Source: Scopulibacillus darangshiensis
GTDB taxonomy: Bacteria > Bacillota > Bacilli > Bacillales > Sporolactobacillaceae
Assembly (NCBI RefSeq): GCF_004341035.1
Contig: NZ_SLXK01000021.1
Location: forward strand, 1 to 64,000
Length of the DNA: 64,000 nt
Direction: 5' to 3'
A program made the position numbers and the translations under genes. Positions 34,595 through 43,983 of the stretch are shown one piece after another. The first letter of the stretch is position 1. Every line of letters begins with the position of its first letter. The notes beneath the pieces were generated by a model. It searched no databases. It was given only the letters and a program-made list of their open reading frames with translations, and was not told the origin of the DNA.

Positions 34595-35569
34595 ATGGGA
34601 AAAAGAGTATTTGTTTTGGCAGAAACCAAAGACGGAAAGTTAAGGCATGTATCATATGAGGCATTAACAGTGGCTCGACAGGTAGCCCAAGGTGGAGAAG
34701 TTAATTGTGTCTTGTTTGGCCCGAGTTCAGTAGATTTCACAGATGAAATCAGTAAGTACGGTGCAAACAAACTATATATTGTGAACGATAATCGGGTTGA
34801 TATATATACTACGGATGCATACGTACAAACAGTAAGCCAATTAGTTAACGAAATAGAACCCGACGTTATACTTATGGGTCACACGGCGATAGGAAAAGAT
34901 TTGGCACCACGGTTGGCTGCACGATTGAAGTTTGGATTGATATCCGATTGCACGGAAGTTGTTCCTGACGGTGATAACATCGTCTTTTCCCGTCCAATCT
35001 ATGCAGGTAAAGCATTTCAAAAAAGAAGATTCCGTAAAGGTCTTGTATTTGCTACCCTTCGTCCCAACAACTTTGAAGCGTTAGAAAAGCCTACTAAAAC
35101 AGAAGTGGTTTTATTTGAACCGACGATCAAAGATTTGCGAACGATTGTAAAAGAAATTGTCAAAAAAACAGCTGGTGGCGGGGATCTCAGTGAAGCAAAA
35201 ATCATTGTCTCAGGCGGTCGTGGTGTGAAGAGTACTGAAGGATTTAAGCCGCTCCAAGAATTAGCAGATGTACTTGGGGGAGCAGTCGCGGCTTCAAGAG
35301 GGGCGTGTGATGCTGAATTTTGCGATTACTCTTTGCAAATCGGCCAAACAGGGAAAGTGGTTACCCCCGATTTGTATATTGCCTGCGGTATCTCGGGGGC
35401 CATCCAGCATCTTGCTGGTATGTCAAATTCTAAAGTCATCGTTGCGATCAACAAAGACCCAGAAGCTCCAATTTTTGAAATTGCCGATTATGGTATTGTC
35501 GGTGACCTATTCGAAGTTGTGCCGTTGCTCACAAAAGATTTTAAAAAAACACTTACGGTAAATGCATAA
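34595..35569 (+). CDS. etfA: electron transfer flavoprotein alpha subunit
   Basis: 324 aa with the FAD-binding C-terminal domain: VSGGRGVKSTEGF, AASRGACDAEFCDYSLQIGQTGKVV, ACGISGAIQHLAGM and AINKDPEAPIFEIADYGIVGD. It forms a heterodimer with EtfB. GGAGGGGAAGGAC precedes ATG 34595. It lies in the middle of the etf-thiolase operon. Confidence 0.94.
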   Translation: MGKRVFVLAETKDGKLRHVSYEALTVARQVAQGGEVNCVLFGPSSVDFTDEISKYGANKLYIVNDNRVDIYTTDAYVQTVSQLVNEIEPDVILMGHTAIGKDLAPRLAARLKFGLISDCTEVVPDGDNIVFSRPIYAGKAFQKRRFRKGLVFATLRPNNFEALEKPTKTEVVLFEPTIKDLRTIVKEIVKKTAGGGDLSEAKIIVSGGRGVKSTEGFKPLQELADVLGGAVAASRGACDAEFCDYSLQIGQTGKVVTPDLYIACGISGAIQHLAGMSNSKVIVAINKDPEAPIFEIADYGIVGDLFEVVPLLTKDFKKTLTVNA

Positions 35570-35627
35570 ATAAAATTTGAAGACTTTATATTCATGCATT
35601 ATATCAAATTTTTAGGGAGGAAACTCT

Positions 35628-36794
35628 ATGAGAGAAGCGATAATTGTATCCGGAGTAAGAACCCCGATTGCGAGACTTGGCGGGGCATTAAAGGACCTTC
35701 ATCCATCTATTTACGGCGGTCTCGTTATGAAAGAAGCACTAGATCGCGTCCAAATACATGGAGAAGAAGTGGATGATGTAATTCTCGGGAACTGTCTGGC
35801 CGGTGGCGGAAACGTAGCACGATTGACCGCGCTTGAGGCGGGGTTGCCAATGTCGGTAGCGGGACTTACGATTGACCGCCAATGCGGTTCGGGAATTAAT
35901 AGTGTTGCACTGGCTGCTGACACCATCATAGCTGGGAACGGAAAGATCTTGATTGCAGGCGGAACCGAAAGCATGACGAGAACACCTTATTTAATGGAAC
36001 CGCCAAGCAAGCCTTTTGACCGTGTCCCTCCTCGTCTTATCGGGAAACGCAGGCTTTCTCCTGAACAAATTGGGGATCCGCCGATGGGGATTACAGCGGA
36101 AAATCTAGTAACACAATATAAGATTAGCAGAGAAGAACAGGATCAGTTTGCTCTACGGAGTCAGGAGAACATGAAACACGCCGTTGAAAATGGACGTTAT
36201 GAAGAACAAATTGTTCCCGTACCAGTAAAGAACAAAAAAGGTGAAACTGTACTATTTGAGAAAGATGAACATCCCAGACCGGATACGACAATTGACGGAT
36301 TGGGTAAGCTCCGCCCGGTTTTTAAGGAAGGCGGAAAAGTAACAGCGGGGAATTCATCCGGTGTGAATGATGGGGCATCGGCTCTTGTGATGATGTCGGA
36401 CAAAGAGGCTGAACGCAGAGGATTGGAACCGCTTGCTCGAGTCACAAGCTGGGCGGTAGCCGGTGTAGATCCGAACATTATGGGAATCGGTCCTGTTCCT
36501 TCTACCCAAAAGCTGTTGCGGAAAACAGGATTAAATCTGGACGATTTTGATTTGATTGAAATCAATGAGGCGTTTGCCGCTCAAGTTCTCGCCTGCGATC
36601 GTGAACTGCATTTTGATTGGGAGAAGGTAAATGTCAACGGTGGAGCCATTGCCCACGGACATCCGATTGCGGCTACTGGCGGAATGCTCGTAATGAAACT
36701 GGCGTATGAAATGAAACGCCGTAATGTGAAGCGGGGACTTGTGACAGCATGCATCGGCGGTGGGCAGGGAATTGCCCTTATGTTAGAACGGTAA
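35628..36794 (+). CDS. acetyl-CoA acetyltransferase (thiolase)
   Basis: A 388-aa thiolase with the nucleophile Cys in TIDRQCGSGINSVALAA, His in GGAIAHGHPIAATGG and the second Cys in ACIGGGQGIAL. It performs the last cut of beta-oxidation, 3-ketoacyl-CoA to acetyl-CoA. GGGAGGAAACTCT precedes ATG. Among thiolases, it resembles the degradative, acetyl-CoA-forming type; chain-length range is not clear. Confidence 0.92.
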   Translation: MREAIIVSGVRTPIARLGGALKDLHPSIYGGLVMKEALDRVQIHGEEVDDVILGNCLAGGGNVARLTALEAGLPMSVAGLTIDRQCGSGINSVALAADTIIAGNGKILIAGGTESMTRTPYLMEPPSKPFDRVPPRLIGKRRLSPEQIGDPPMGITAENLVTQYKISREEQDQFALRSQENMKHAVENGRYEEQIVPVPVKNKKGETVLFEKDEHPRPDTTIDGLGKLRPVFKEGGKVTAGNSSGVNDGASALVMMSDKEAERRGLEPLARVTSWAVAGVDPNIMGIGPVPSTQKLLRKTGLNLDDFDLIEINEAFAAQVLACDRELHFDWEKVNVNGGAIAHGHPIAATGGMLVMKLAYEMKRRNVKRGLVTACIGGGQGIALMLER

Positions 36795-36814
36795 ATGTTT
36801 GGGGAGGGACTTTA

Positions 36815-37591
36815 ATGGAGTTTCAAAACATTTTGTTGGAAAAAGAAGGGGAAATAGGGGTTGTCAAAATCAACCGTCCAGAAGTGAGAAACGCCCTGGA
36901 CCCGTACACCGTGGAAGAAATCATAAACGCGGTGAAAATCTATGAACAAGATGAAAAAGTTGGTGTTATCGTATTTACCGGCGCCGGAGACAAATCATTC
37001 GCCGCTGGAGCTGATATTCGCAGACTTCAGGAAAAAAAGAAGCTTGATGCTTTCCTACCTGGGATGTCCGATGCATATAGAGTGATCGAAAACTGCAATA
37101 AGGCGACGATTGCGGCGATTAATGGTTTCGCTCTTGGTGGCGGTTGCGAACTCGCAATGGCGTGTGATATCCGTATCGCTGCTGAACATGCAAAGATTGG
37201 TCTTCCTGAACTTAATTTGTCCATTATTCCGGGTGCGGGGGGCACTCAGCGATTAGCGCGCATTATCGGAAAAGGAAGAGCCCTTGACTTGATTTTGACC
37301 GGAGAAATGGTGACAGCTGATCAGGCGGCAACTTATGGATTAGTTTCACAAGTGGTTCCATTAGAACAGTTGTTGCAAGCTGCAAAAAATAAAGCGGATA
37401 AAATTTTGGCAAAAGGACCTCTCGCAGTAAGAATGGCAAAACTTGCGGTAAATAAAGGATTTGACTTGGATATGGACACTGCCCTAATGATAGAAAAAAT
37501 GGCTCAGGCAATTCTTTTAGAGTCAGAAGATAAACTAGAAGGTACACAGGCATTTTTGGAAAAAAGAAAAGCCGTGTTTAAAGGGAGATAA
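36815..37591 (+). CDS. enoyl-CoA hydratase
   Basis: A 258-aa crotonase-fold enzyme: GDKSFAAGADI, AINGFALGGGCELAMACDIRIA and GAGGTQRL contain the oxyanion-hole and both catalytic glutamates (in CELAMACD and GLPELNLSI). It hydrates enoyl-CoA to 3-hydroxyacyl-CoA. ATG 36815 follows GGGGAGGGAC. It is the fourth gene of the sigma-54 operon. Confidence 0.92.
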   Translation: MEFQNILLEKEGEIGVVKINRPEVRNALDPYTVEEIINAVKIYEQDEKVGVIVFTGAGDKSFAAGADIRRLQEKKKLDAFLPGMSDAYRVIENCNKATIAAINGFALGGGCELAMACDIRIAAEHAKIGLPELNLSIIPGAGGTQRLARIIGKGRALDLILTGEMVTADQAATYGLVSQVVPLEQLLQAAKNKADKILAKGPLAVRMAKLAVNKGFDLDMDTALMIEKMAQAILLESEDKLEGTQAFLEKRKAVFKGR

Positions 37592-37600
37592 AGTCGATGT

Positions 37601-37630
37601 GAGGGATCCAAATCATCCCTCTCCCCCTTT
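37601..37630 (+). terminator. weak terminator or stem-loop
   Basis: GAGGGAT (37601-37607) / ATCCCTC (37615-37621) followed by CTCCCCCTTTG; it may attenuate read-through into the fadF-like gene. Confidence 0.45.
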
Positions 37631-37694
37631 GTATTTTGTGCACTAAAGTAGGTGAGGAATAACTTGTTTGTAAGGTTTGAGAGGGTGGAAAGTC

Positions 37695-39731
37695 ATGTTA
37701 GAGTTGCTTAATTTTTTTCTCTTTCTATCAATAACAGCGTATGCTCTGTATATATTCATAAGTGTCGTCTATAACCGTATCATGTTGATTAAGCTCGGAA
37801 AAAAATCAAATTTGCGGAAAGATACAGCTCGCCGTATTAATGAAGTGCTCGTCAACGTATTTGGGCAAAAAAAGTTGCTTAAAGATACTAATAGCGGTAT
37901 TATGCACGTCATTATGTTTTATGGATTTATCATTCTTCAATTAGGTGCAATTGAGTTAATTATAAAGGGATTAATAAAAGGGTACGAACTTCCAATAGGG
38001 TCTGCACATAAGTACTTTAGCTTGTTTCAAGAGATCACGGTCTTTCTTATATTATTGGCGGTTGGTTTTGCCTACTATAGGCGTTATATAGAAAAACTAA
38101 AGAGATTAAAAAGAGGTTTTAAATCTGGACTAGTCATTATCTTTTTATCGTTGTTGGTGATTTCCATTTTTATGTCATTAACCTTTGAACAGCTTTGGTT
38201 AGGCCATGGGGGTAGCTTATACACGCCATTCTCTTCTTCAATTGCCTATTTATTTACTGGAGTGAGTCAAACTGTTGCAGGTGTTCTTTTCTATATTTTC
38301 TGGTGGATACATTTACTCACTTTACTTGCTTTTTTAGTTTATGTTCCACAATCAAAACATGCCCACCTGTTGTTCGCGCCTGCCAATGTCTTTTTGAGGG
38401 ATACAAAGCCGGCTGGCCAATTAACCTCGATCGACTTTGAAGATGAAACACAAGAACATTATGGTGTAGGGAAAATTGAGGATTTTAGACAGAATCAATT
38501 GATTGATTTGTATGCTTGTGTGGAGTGTGGGCGCTGTACAAACATGTGCCCAGCATCGGGAACTGGAAAAACATTGTCACCGATGGACCTAATCGTAAAA
38601 ATGCGTGATCACCTGACGGAAAAAGGTGCCGTTATCACTTCTCGTACCTCATGGATGCCTGCTTTTGCATTCCAGCAATCCAACGCCGAAGTTGCAGCTA
38701 CATCAGAAACATACGATACAAATTTGATCGGGGATGTTATTACAGAAGAAGAGCTTTGGGCCTGTACGACGTGCCGAAACTGTGAAGATCAATGTCCTGT
38801 AGCAAATGAGCATGTAGAGAAGATTATTGATATGCGCCGCTTTTTAGTTTTAACCGAAGGGAAAACGTCGCATGAGGCGACTCGTTATTTTCAAAATATT
38901 GAGCGTCAGAGTAATCCTTGGGGAATAAACCGAAAAGAACGGATTAAATGGCGTGAGGGACGAGATGATATTGATGTTCCCACAGTGAATGAAGTTGAGG
39001 ATTTCGACTATTTATTCTTTGTTGGCTCTATGGGGTCATTTGACAACCGAAGTCAAAAAATCGCTCAATCATTCGCCAAAATCTTAAACGCAGCCGATGT
39101 GAAATTTGCGATCTTAGGGAATGAAGAGCGCAACTCAGGTGATTCTGCTCGTCGAATAGGAAATGAATTCCTGTTTCAACAGCTATGTCAAGAAAATATC
39201 GCCAATTTCCAAGCGTACAACGTCAAAAAGATCGTTACCATCTGTCCGCATACGTATAACACGTTTAAACACGAATATCCTGAATTCGGGTTGGAAGCGG
39301 AAGTTTATCATCATACAGAGCTGATTTGGAAGCTCGTCCAAGAGGGGCGAATTAAACCGACGAAGGAAGTAAAGGAAGCAACTGCTTATCATGATTCGTG
39401 TTATATTGGCCGATATAATGATATTTATGATATTCCGAGGCAAATCTTAAGTACTATCCCAGGTATTACTGTTCTTGAGTTAGACCGGAACAAGGAAAAT
39501 GCGATGTGTTGCGGGGCTGGCGGAGGAATGATGTGGATGGAAGAAACACAAGGAAAGAGAGTAAATATAGAGCGAACGGAGCAAGCTCTTGGTTTAAATC
39601 CTACAACGATTGGGAGTAATTGCCCATATTGTTTAACCATGATGAGCGATGGAACAAAAGCGAAAGAAGTGGAAGATCAAGTTAAAACATTGGATATTGC
39701 TGAAATCGTAGAACGATCATTGGAATGTTAA
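37695..39731 (+). CDS. FadF-like iron-sulfur EtfAB:quinone oxidoreductase
   Basis: A 678-aa membrane-bound oxidoreductase. Five or six N-terminal membrane helices (first about 250 residues) resemble the heterodisulfide reductase/nitrate reductase gamma fold. Then come two cysteine clusters for [4Fe-4S] centres (CVECGRCTNMCP and CTTCRNCEDQCP), and two CCG-type domains with HDSCYIGRYN and MCCGAGGGMMWM. In Bacillus the homologue FadF (YwjF) takes electrons from Etf to menaquinone. ATG 37695 follows GAGGGTGGAAAG. Confidence 0.88.
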   Translation: MLELLNFFLFLSITAYALYIFISVVYNRIMLIKLGKKSNLRKDTARRINEVLVNVFGQKKLLKDTNSGIMHVIMFYGFIILQLGAIELIIKGLIKGYELPIGSAHKYFSLFQEITVFLILLAVGFAYYRRYIEKLKRLKRGFKSGLVIIFLSLLVISIFMSLTFEQLWLGHGGSLYTPFSSSIAYLFTGVSQTVAGVLFYIFWWIHLLTLLAFLVYVPQSKHAHLLFAPANVFLRDTKPAGQLTSIDFEDETQEHYGVGKIEDFRQNQLIDLYACVECGRCTNMCPASGTGKTLSPMDLIVKMRDHLTEKGAVITSRTSWMPAFAFQQSNAEVAATSETYDTNLIGDVITEEELWACTTCRNCEDQCPVANEHVEKIIDMRRFLVLTEGKTSHEATRYFQNIERQSNPWGINRKERIKWREGRDDIDVPTVNEVEDFDYLFFVGSMGSFDNRSQKIAQSFAKILNAADVKFAILGNEERNSGDSARRIGNEFLFQQLCQENIANFQAYNVKKIVTICPHTYNTFKHEYPEFGLEAEVYHHTELIWKLVQEGRIKPTKEVKEATAYHDSCYIGRYNDIYDIPRQILSTIPGITVLELDRNKENAMCCGAGGGMMWMEETQGKRVNIERTEQALGLNPTTIGSNCPYCLTMMSDGTKAKEVEDQVKTLDIAEIVERSLEC

Positions 39732-39750
39732 TAATGGCAGCTCAATAGTG

Positions 39751-39790
39751 AAAAATAACCTGAGATCATTAAGATTTCAGGTTATTTTTG
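39751..39790 (+). terminator. rho-independent terminator
   Basis: AAAAATAACCTGA / TCAGGTTATTTTTG with a 13-base loop; it ends the etfB-fadF transcript. Confidence 0.8.
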
Positions 39791-40004
39791 TAATATTATA
39801 GGGCATTTATGAGTCGAAAAAAACTCAATAATTCAGAAATGTTTCAAAGTAATAAATATAATGCGGTATTTTAAGTTGATTTTGACTTGCATGAAGTTCC
39901 ATCTATTGATTAAGAGCTTACTTTTAATAGTTTTAAAAATAAATGGCCAATGAAACCGTATGTTATAGAACGATAGATGAACGAGTTGCGTTTATTTTGT
40001 AATG
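39791..40004 (+). other. intergenic region upstream of the second sigma-54 promoter
   Basis: No gene. It should hold the upstream activator sequences for the promoter at 40005-40022. I did not find an element clearly shared with the 33.6-kb site. Confidence 0.4.
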
Positions 40005-40022
40005 TTGGCATCATTCTTGCAA
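40005..40022 (+). promoter_or_regulatory. sigma-54 (-24/-12) promoter of the acyl-CoA dehydrogenase operon
   Basis: TTGGCATCATTCTTGCAAG, with GG (40007-40008) and GC (40019-40020) ten bases apart. It has the same TTGGCAT half as the etfB promoter. The stretch after both promoters contains a GTGTAA-type purine-rich sequence. Confidence 0.82.
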
Positions 40023-40095
40023 GTGTAAAAGGTGAGGGGGAACAGGAAAGGTTGTTTTCTCGAATAAAGAAGATAAATACAAGGAGGAGCACATC

Positions 40096-41271
40096 ATGAT
40101 CGATTTTAGTTTAACAGAAGAACAAAAGGAGTTTCAAAAACTTGCGCATGAGTTTGCGAAGAAAGAAATTCGGCCGGTCGCTCATATTTATGATGAGTCG
40201 GAAGAATTTCCATGGGAAATCTTTCGAAAAGCCGCAAAACTGGGGCTGACTTCTTTTAAGTTTCCTGAAGAATATGGAGGCTTAGGAATCAATGATCCGG
40301 TCACCTCCATGGTGATTTCTGAAGAACTATATTGGGGATGTGCTGGAACTGCTGTAGCGATATTAGGTGGCACAAACTTAGCAGGAACATCAATTTTAGT
40401 CGCAGGAACAGAAGAACAGAAGAAAAAATATATTCCGATGTTTACTGATCCAGATAATCCAAAACTCGGTGCTATGGGGCTAACCGAGCCAGGTTCTGGA
40501 TCTGATGTAGCATCAATGTCAACAACAGCTGTACGTGATGGAAATGAGTATGTGTTGAACGGTACAAAACAATTTATTACCAATGGAGGCATTGCCGATA
40601 TCCATGTAATTTTTGCACAAACGGATAAGTCTAAAGGCTGGGATGGAATTGGTGCATTTATTGTGGAGAAGGGAACTCTTGGGTTACAGATGGGGAAAAA
40701 GGAACAAAAACTTGGCGTTAGAGCATCCCATACGGCTCAAGTCATCTTGGAAGATTGCCGGATTCCTCTGGAGAATCGTCTAGGTGGAGAAGAAGGTTCT
40801 CCCTCGTATATTACAGGGTTAGGTGCGTTGAAAATGTTGGAATCAACTAGACCGGGCGTAGGAGCAGCTGCTTTAGGTATTGCACGGGCCGCGTATGAAT
40901 ATGCACTGGAATATGCCAAGGAGAGAAAACAGTTTGGCAAACCAATTATTAAACAGCAAGCGATAGCCTTTAAGTTAGCAGACATGGCTACTGAAATTGA
41001 TGCAGCTCGTTTACTTATATGGCGTGCCGCATGGATGGCGAAGAACGGATTGCCCTATCGCCGAGGAGAAGGAAGTATGTCTAAACTATACGCAGGTGAT
41101 ATAGGTATGAAAACAACAACGGAAGCGATTCAAATTTTAGGCGGGTACGGTTATATAAAGGAATATCCAGTCGAGAAATGGTTCCGCGATGCGAAAATCT
41201 ATCAAATTTGGGAAGGAACGGCGGAAATCCAGAGATTAGTCATTTCACGTTTACTAGAGAAAAACGGTTAA
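40096..41271 (+). CDS. acyl-CoA dehydrogenase
   Basis: A 391-aa flavoenzyme of the ACAD family: AMGLTEPGSGSDVASM (FAD/substrate motif), KQFITNGGIADI, GKPIIKQQAIAFKLADM and QILGGYGYIKEYPVEKWFRDAKIYQIWEGTAEIQ, with the catalytic Glu in WEGTAEI. It performs the first oxidation of beta-oxidation and passes electrons to EtfAB. AGGAGGAGCACATC is a strong site before ATG 40096. Confidence 0.93.
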   Translation: MIDFSLTEEQKEFQKLAHEFAKKEIRPVAHIYDESEEFPWEIFRKAAKLGLTSFKFPEEYGGLGINDPVTSMVISEELYWGCAGTAVAILGGTNLAGTSILVAGTEEQKKKYIPMFTDPDNPKLGAMGLTEPGSGSDVASMSTTAVRDGNEYVLNGTKQFITNGGIADIHVIFAQTDKSKGWDGIGAFIVEKGTLGLQMGKKEQKLGVRASHTAQVILEDCRIPLENRLGGEEGSPSYITGLGALKMLESTRPGVGAAALGIARAAYEYALEYAKERKQFGKPIIKQQAIAFKLADMATEIDAARLLIWRAAWMAKNGLPYRRGEGSMSKLYAGDIGMKTTTEAIQILGGYGYIKEYPVEKWFRDAKIYQIWEGTAEIQRLVISRLLEKNG

Positions 41272-41287
41272 TAAAGGAGGGAATAAT

Positions 41288-42883
41288 TTGAATAGACCGT
41301 GGCTTGGATTTTATCCGGAAAATGTTCCCTATGAAATTGAAATTCCGCCTTTGTCCGTATTTGATCTTTTGGAACGTACAGCTGAAGATTATCCAACCAA
41401 TAAAGCTGTGATCGATCGAGACAAAGAGCTGACCTATGCCGAATTGAAACGTGTGACCGAACGTTTGGCTGCAGCTCTCCATTACCGGGGGTTTCGGAAG
41501 GGAGATCGACTTGCTTTAATGCTGCCTAATAGTATGGAATATGTTATTACCTATTATGCTGTCCATCGTTTGGGAGGTATAGTTGTCCAAGTAAACCCGA
41601 TGTATCAGGTATACGAATTAGAGTATATTCTTAGAGATTCCGAAGCTGCATGGTTTGTCGGCCTTGAAGAGCAAAAGAAAAAGTTAGAACAGATTGGTTT
41701 TGCCCATAATCTTAAGGTTATTGCAGCTGATAGAAGAAAAGGCCAAAAGGATAGTCTGTATAGTTGGATTGCCGAAGAAAATAACGAACTTCCACCGCTT
41801 AATATTTGTCCTAAGGAAGACATTGCAGTACTTCAATATACTGGCGGGACGACGGGAAAATCTAAAGGGGTGATGCTTACTCATTCCAATTTAGTATGCA
41901 ATATTTATCAAGCGTTTACATCTTTGGGAGGAATTATTCAAAGATCAGGTGAACGAATGCTTGGTGCCCCTCCGTTATTCCATGTATATGGGATGACAAA
42001 TATGAATTTGGCTGTTTTTGCGGCAGCTTCATATATTGCTGTGGCAAAGTTTGAGGTGAATCAAGTTTTAGAGGTGATTCGGAAATATCGGCCCACAATG
42101 TTTCCGGGTGTTCCAACGATGTATATTGCTTTATTACAGCATCCGGATTTGACAGCGTCCGATATTGAATGCTTTAAATTCTGCAATAGCGGGTCAGCGC
42201 CTATGCCAGTAGAATTGATGCATGAATTTGAACGAAAAACGGGAGTTCCAATTCTTGAAGCTTATGGCTTATCAGAAACTTCCCCTGGTACTCATCGTAA
42301 TCCGGTAACAGGCTTGAGAAAGCCCGGGAGTATCGGAATACCAATGCCTAACACTGATTCAAAGATTGTTGATATGGAAACAGGTACAAAGGAATTGCCT
42401 GTAGGTGAAGAAGGGGAGTTAGTTATTAAAGGTCCGCAAGTGATGAAGGGTTATTGGAAAAATCCAGATGAGACGTCGTCCGTGCTGCAGGACGGATGGT
42501 TTTATACCGGAGATATTGCAAGGATGGATGAAAATGGATATTTCTATATTGTAGGTCGGAAGAAAGACCTCATCATTGCCGGAGGCTACAACATATATCC
42601 GGTGGAAATAGAGGAGGTCCTTTATCAGCTTCCAGCAGTAGCAGAGGCATGCGTGTACGGTGCTCCAGATTCTTATCGGGGGGAGACTGTAAAAGCAGTA
42701 ATTGTACCAAGAAAGGGAACAAATGTTACAGAAGAAGAAATTATTAATTGGTGTACAGAACGATTAGCGAAATATAAAATTCCCCGCATCATTGAATTTA
42801 GAGATTACTTACCGAAATCGACAGTCGGAAAAATTCTCCGGCGAAAATTGGTAGACGAAGAACGAGAGAAACTGCAATTTTGA
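41288..42883 (+). CDS. AMP-forming acyl-CoA synthetase
   Basis: 531 aa with motifs of the ANL superfamily: YTGGTTGKSKGVMLTHSN (AMP-binding P-loop), FYTGDIARMDENGYF (motif with the catalytic Asp), GRKKDLIIAGGYNIYPVEIEE (hinge) and KSTVGKILRRKL with the adenylation Lys. It activates a fatty acid to acyl-CoA with ATP; the substrate length is not known. TTG 41288 is preceded by AAAGGAGGGAATAA. Confidence 0.92.
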   Translation: MNRPWLGFYPENVPYEIEIPPLSVFDLLERTAEDYPTNKAVIDRDKELTYAELKRVTERLAAALHYRGFRKGDRLALMLPNSMEYVITYYAVHRLGGIVVQVNPMYQVYELEYILRDSEAAWFVGLEEQKKKLEQIGFAHNLKVIAADRRKGQKDSLYSWIAEENNELPPLNICPKEDIAVLQYTGGTTGKSKGVMLTHSNLVCNIYQAFTSLGGIIQRSGERMLGAPPLFHVYGMTNMNLAVFAAASYIAVAKFEVNQVLEVIRKYRPTMFPGVPTMYIALLQHPDLTASDIECFKFCNSGSAPMPVELMHEFERKTGVPILEAYGLSETSPGTHRNPVTGLRKPGSIGIPMPNTDSKIVDMETGTKELPVGEEGELVIKGPQVMKGYWKNPDETSSVLQDGWFYTGDIARMDENGYFYIVGRKKDLIIAGGYNIYPVEIEEVLYQLPAVAEACVYGAPDSYRGETVKAVIVPRKGTNVTEEEIINWCTERLAKYKIPRIIEFRDYLPKSTVGKILRRKLVDEEREKLQF

Positions 42884-43031
42884 AAACGATCATGGTAGAA
42901 AAGTAAATCATCCATAATTTGTAGTATCTCGAAGCGAGATATGAATGGCTAACGGGAATGGGAAATATAGAAACACTTGTTATGTTGATAGCAGTTGGAG
43001 AATGATGCTTTTAAATGGAGGTCTCATAGAA

Positions 43032-43898
43032 ATGAAGAATAATAAGATTAAAAACATAGCGGTAATTGGTTCAGGAACAATGGGATCACAAATTGCAATG
43101 GTGTGTGCTCTAGGAGGGTATCAAGTTACATTGCAGGATATTAATGAAGACAGTTTGGCGAAAGCAAAACAGTCTCTTGAAGGTCATATGCAGCGTCGAA
43201 TCAAGAAAGGGAAATTATCCGATGATCAAGTAAGTCAAGCGTTTGAATGTATGCGCTTTACTTCTTCCCTGGAAGACGCGGTAAAAGAGTCGGATTTTGT
43301 CATAGAAGCGATTGTCGAAAAATTAGATGCCAAGCGTGCGTTGTTTACGGAAGCAGATCGCTTGGCACCTGATCATACGATTTTGGCCACAAACAGTTCC
43401 CGTATTGTCAGTTCGGAAATTGCGGATGCAACGAATCGCCCAGAAAAAATTTGTAACATGCATTTCTTTAACCCGGTTTTAGTTATGGAATTAGTCGAAG
43501 TAGTGCAAGGGCCCCATACTTCAGAAGAAACTACTGAGATAACAAGTGAATTGATAAAGCGAATCAATAAGATCCCTATTCTTTTGAAGAAAGAGATTAA
43601 TGGGTTTGTTGCGAACCGGATGCTTGGAAAATTGATGGACGAAGCCATTTACTTGTTAGAAAACGAGATTGCTAATGTTGAAGAGATTGATCTGGCTTGC
43701 ACAAAAGCATTGAATCATCCAATCGGCCCTTTTGCTCTTATGGATTTAGTCGGAATTGATGTAGTCTTCAATGCAAGGGTGCAAAATTATGATGGGACGG
43801 GAGAAGAGTCGATGAAACCTTCCACGGTACTGATCAAGAAGGTTGAAAAAGGGGAGTTGGGTCGCAAAACAGGAAAGGGGTTCTATACTTATTCATAA
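43032..43898 (+). CDS. 3-hydroxyacyl-CoA dehydrogenase
   Basis: A 288-aa NAD-dependent enzyme of the HBD/PaaH type: VIGSGTMGSQIA (Rossmann), EAIVEKLDAKRALF, MHFFNPVLVMELVEVVQG (catalytic His) and FVANRMLGKLMDEAIYLLE. It oxidises 3-hydroxyacyl-CoA to 3-ketoacyl-CoA for the thiolase. ATG 43032 follows GGAGGT with a 9-base spacing; the longer in-frame ATG at 42945 lacks such a site. Confidence 0.92.
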   Translation: MKNNKIKNIAVIGSGTMGSQIAMVCALGGYQVTLQDINEDSLAKAKQSLEGHMQRRIKKGKLSDDQVSQAFECMRFTSSLEDAVKESDFVIEAIVEKLDAKRALFTEADRLAPDHTILATNSSRIVSSEIADATNRPEKICNMHFFNPVLVMELVEVVQGPHTSEETTEITSELIKRINKIPILLKKEINGFVANRMLGKLMDEAIYLLENEIANVEEIDLACTKALNHPIGPFALMDLVGIDVVFNARVQNYDGTGEESMKPSTVLIKKVEKGELGRKTGKGFYTYS

Positions 43899-43983
43899 TC
43901 GCCGAAAGTGTGAAGGACAAGCCTTACATTCTATTTCTTAGATTCAGTTTCCGTTAACACCTATATAAGGGGGATTTTCCTAT

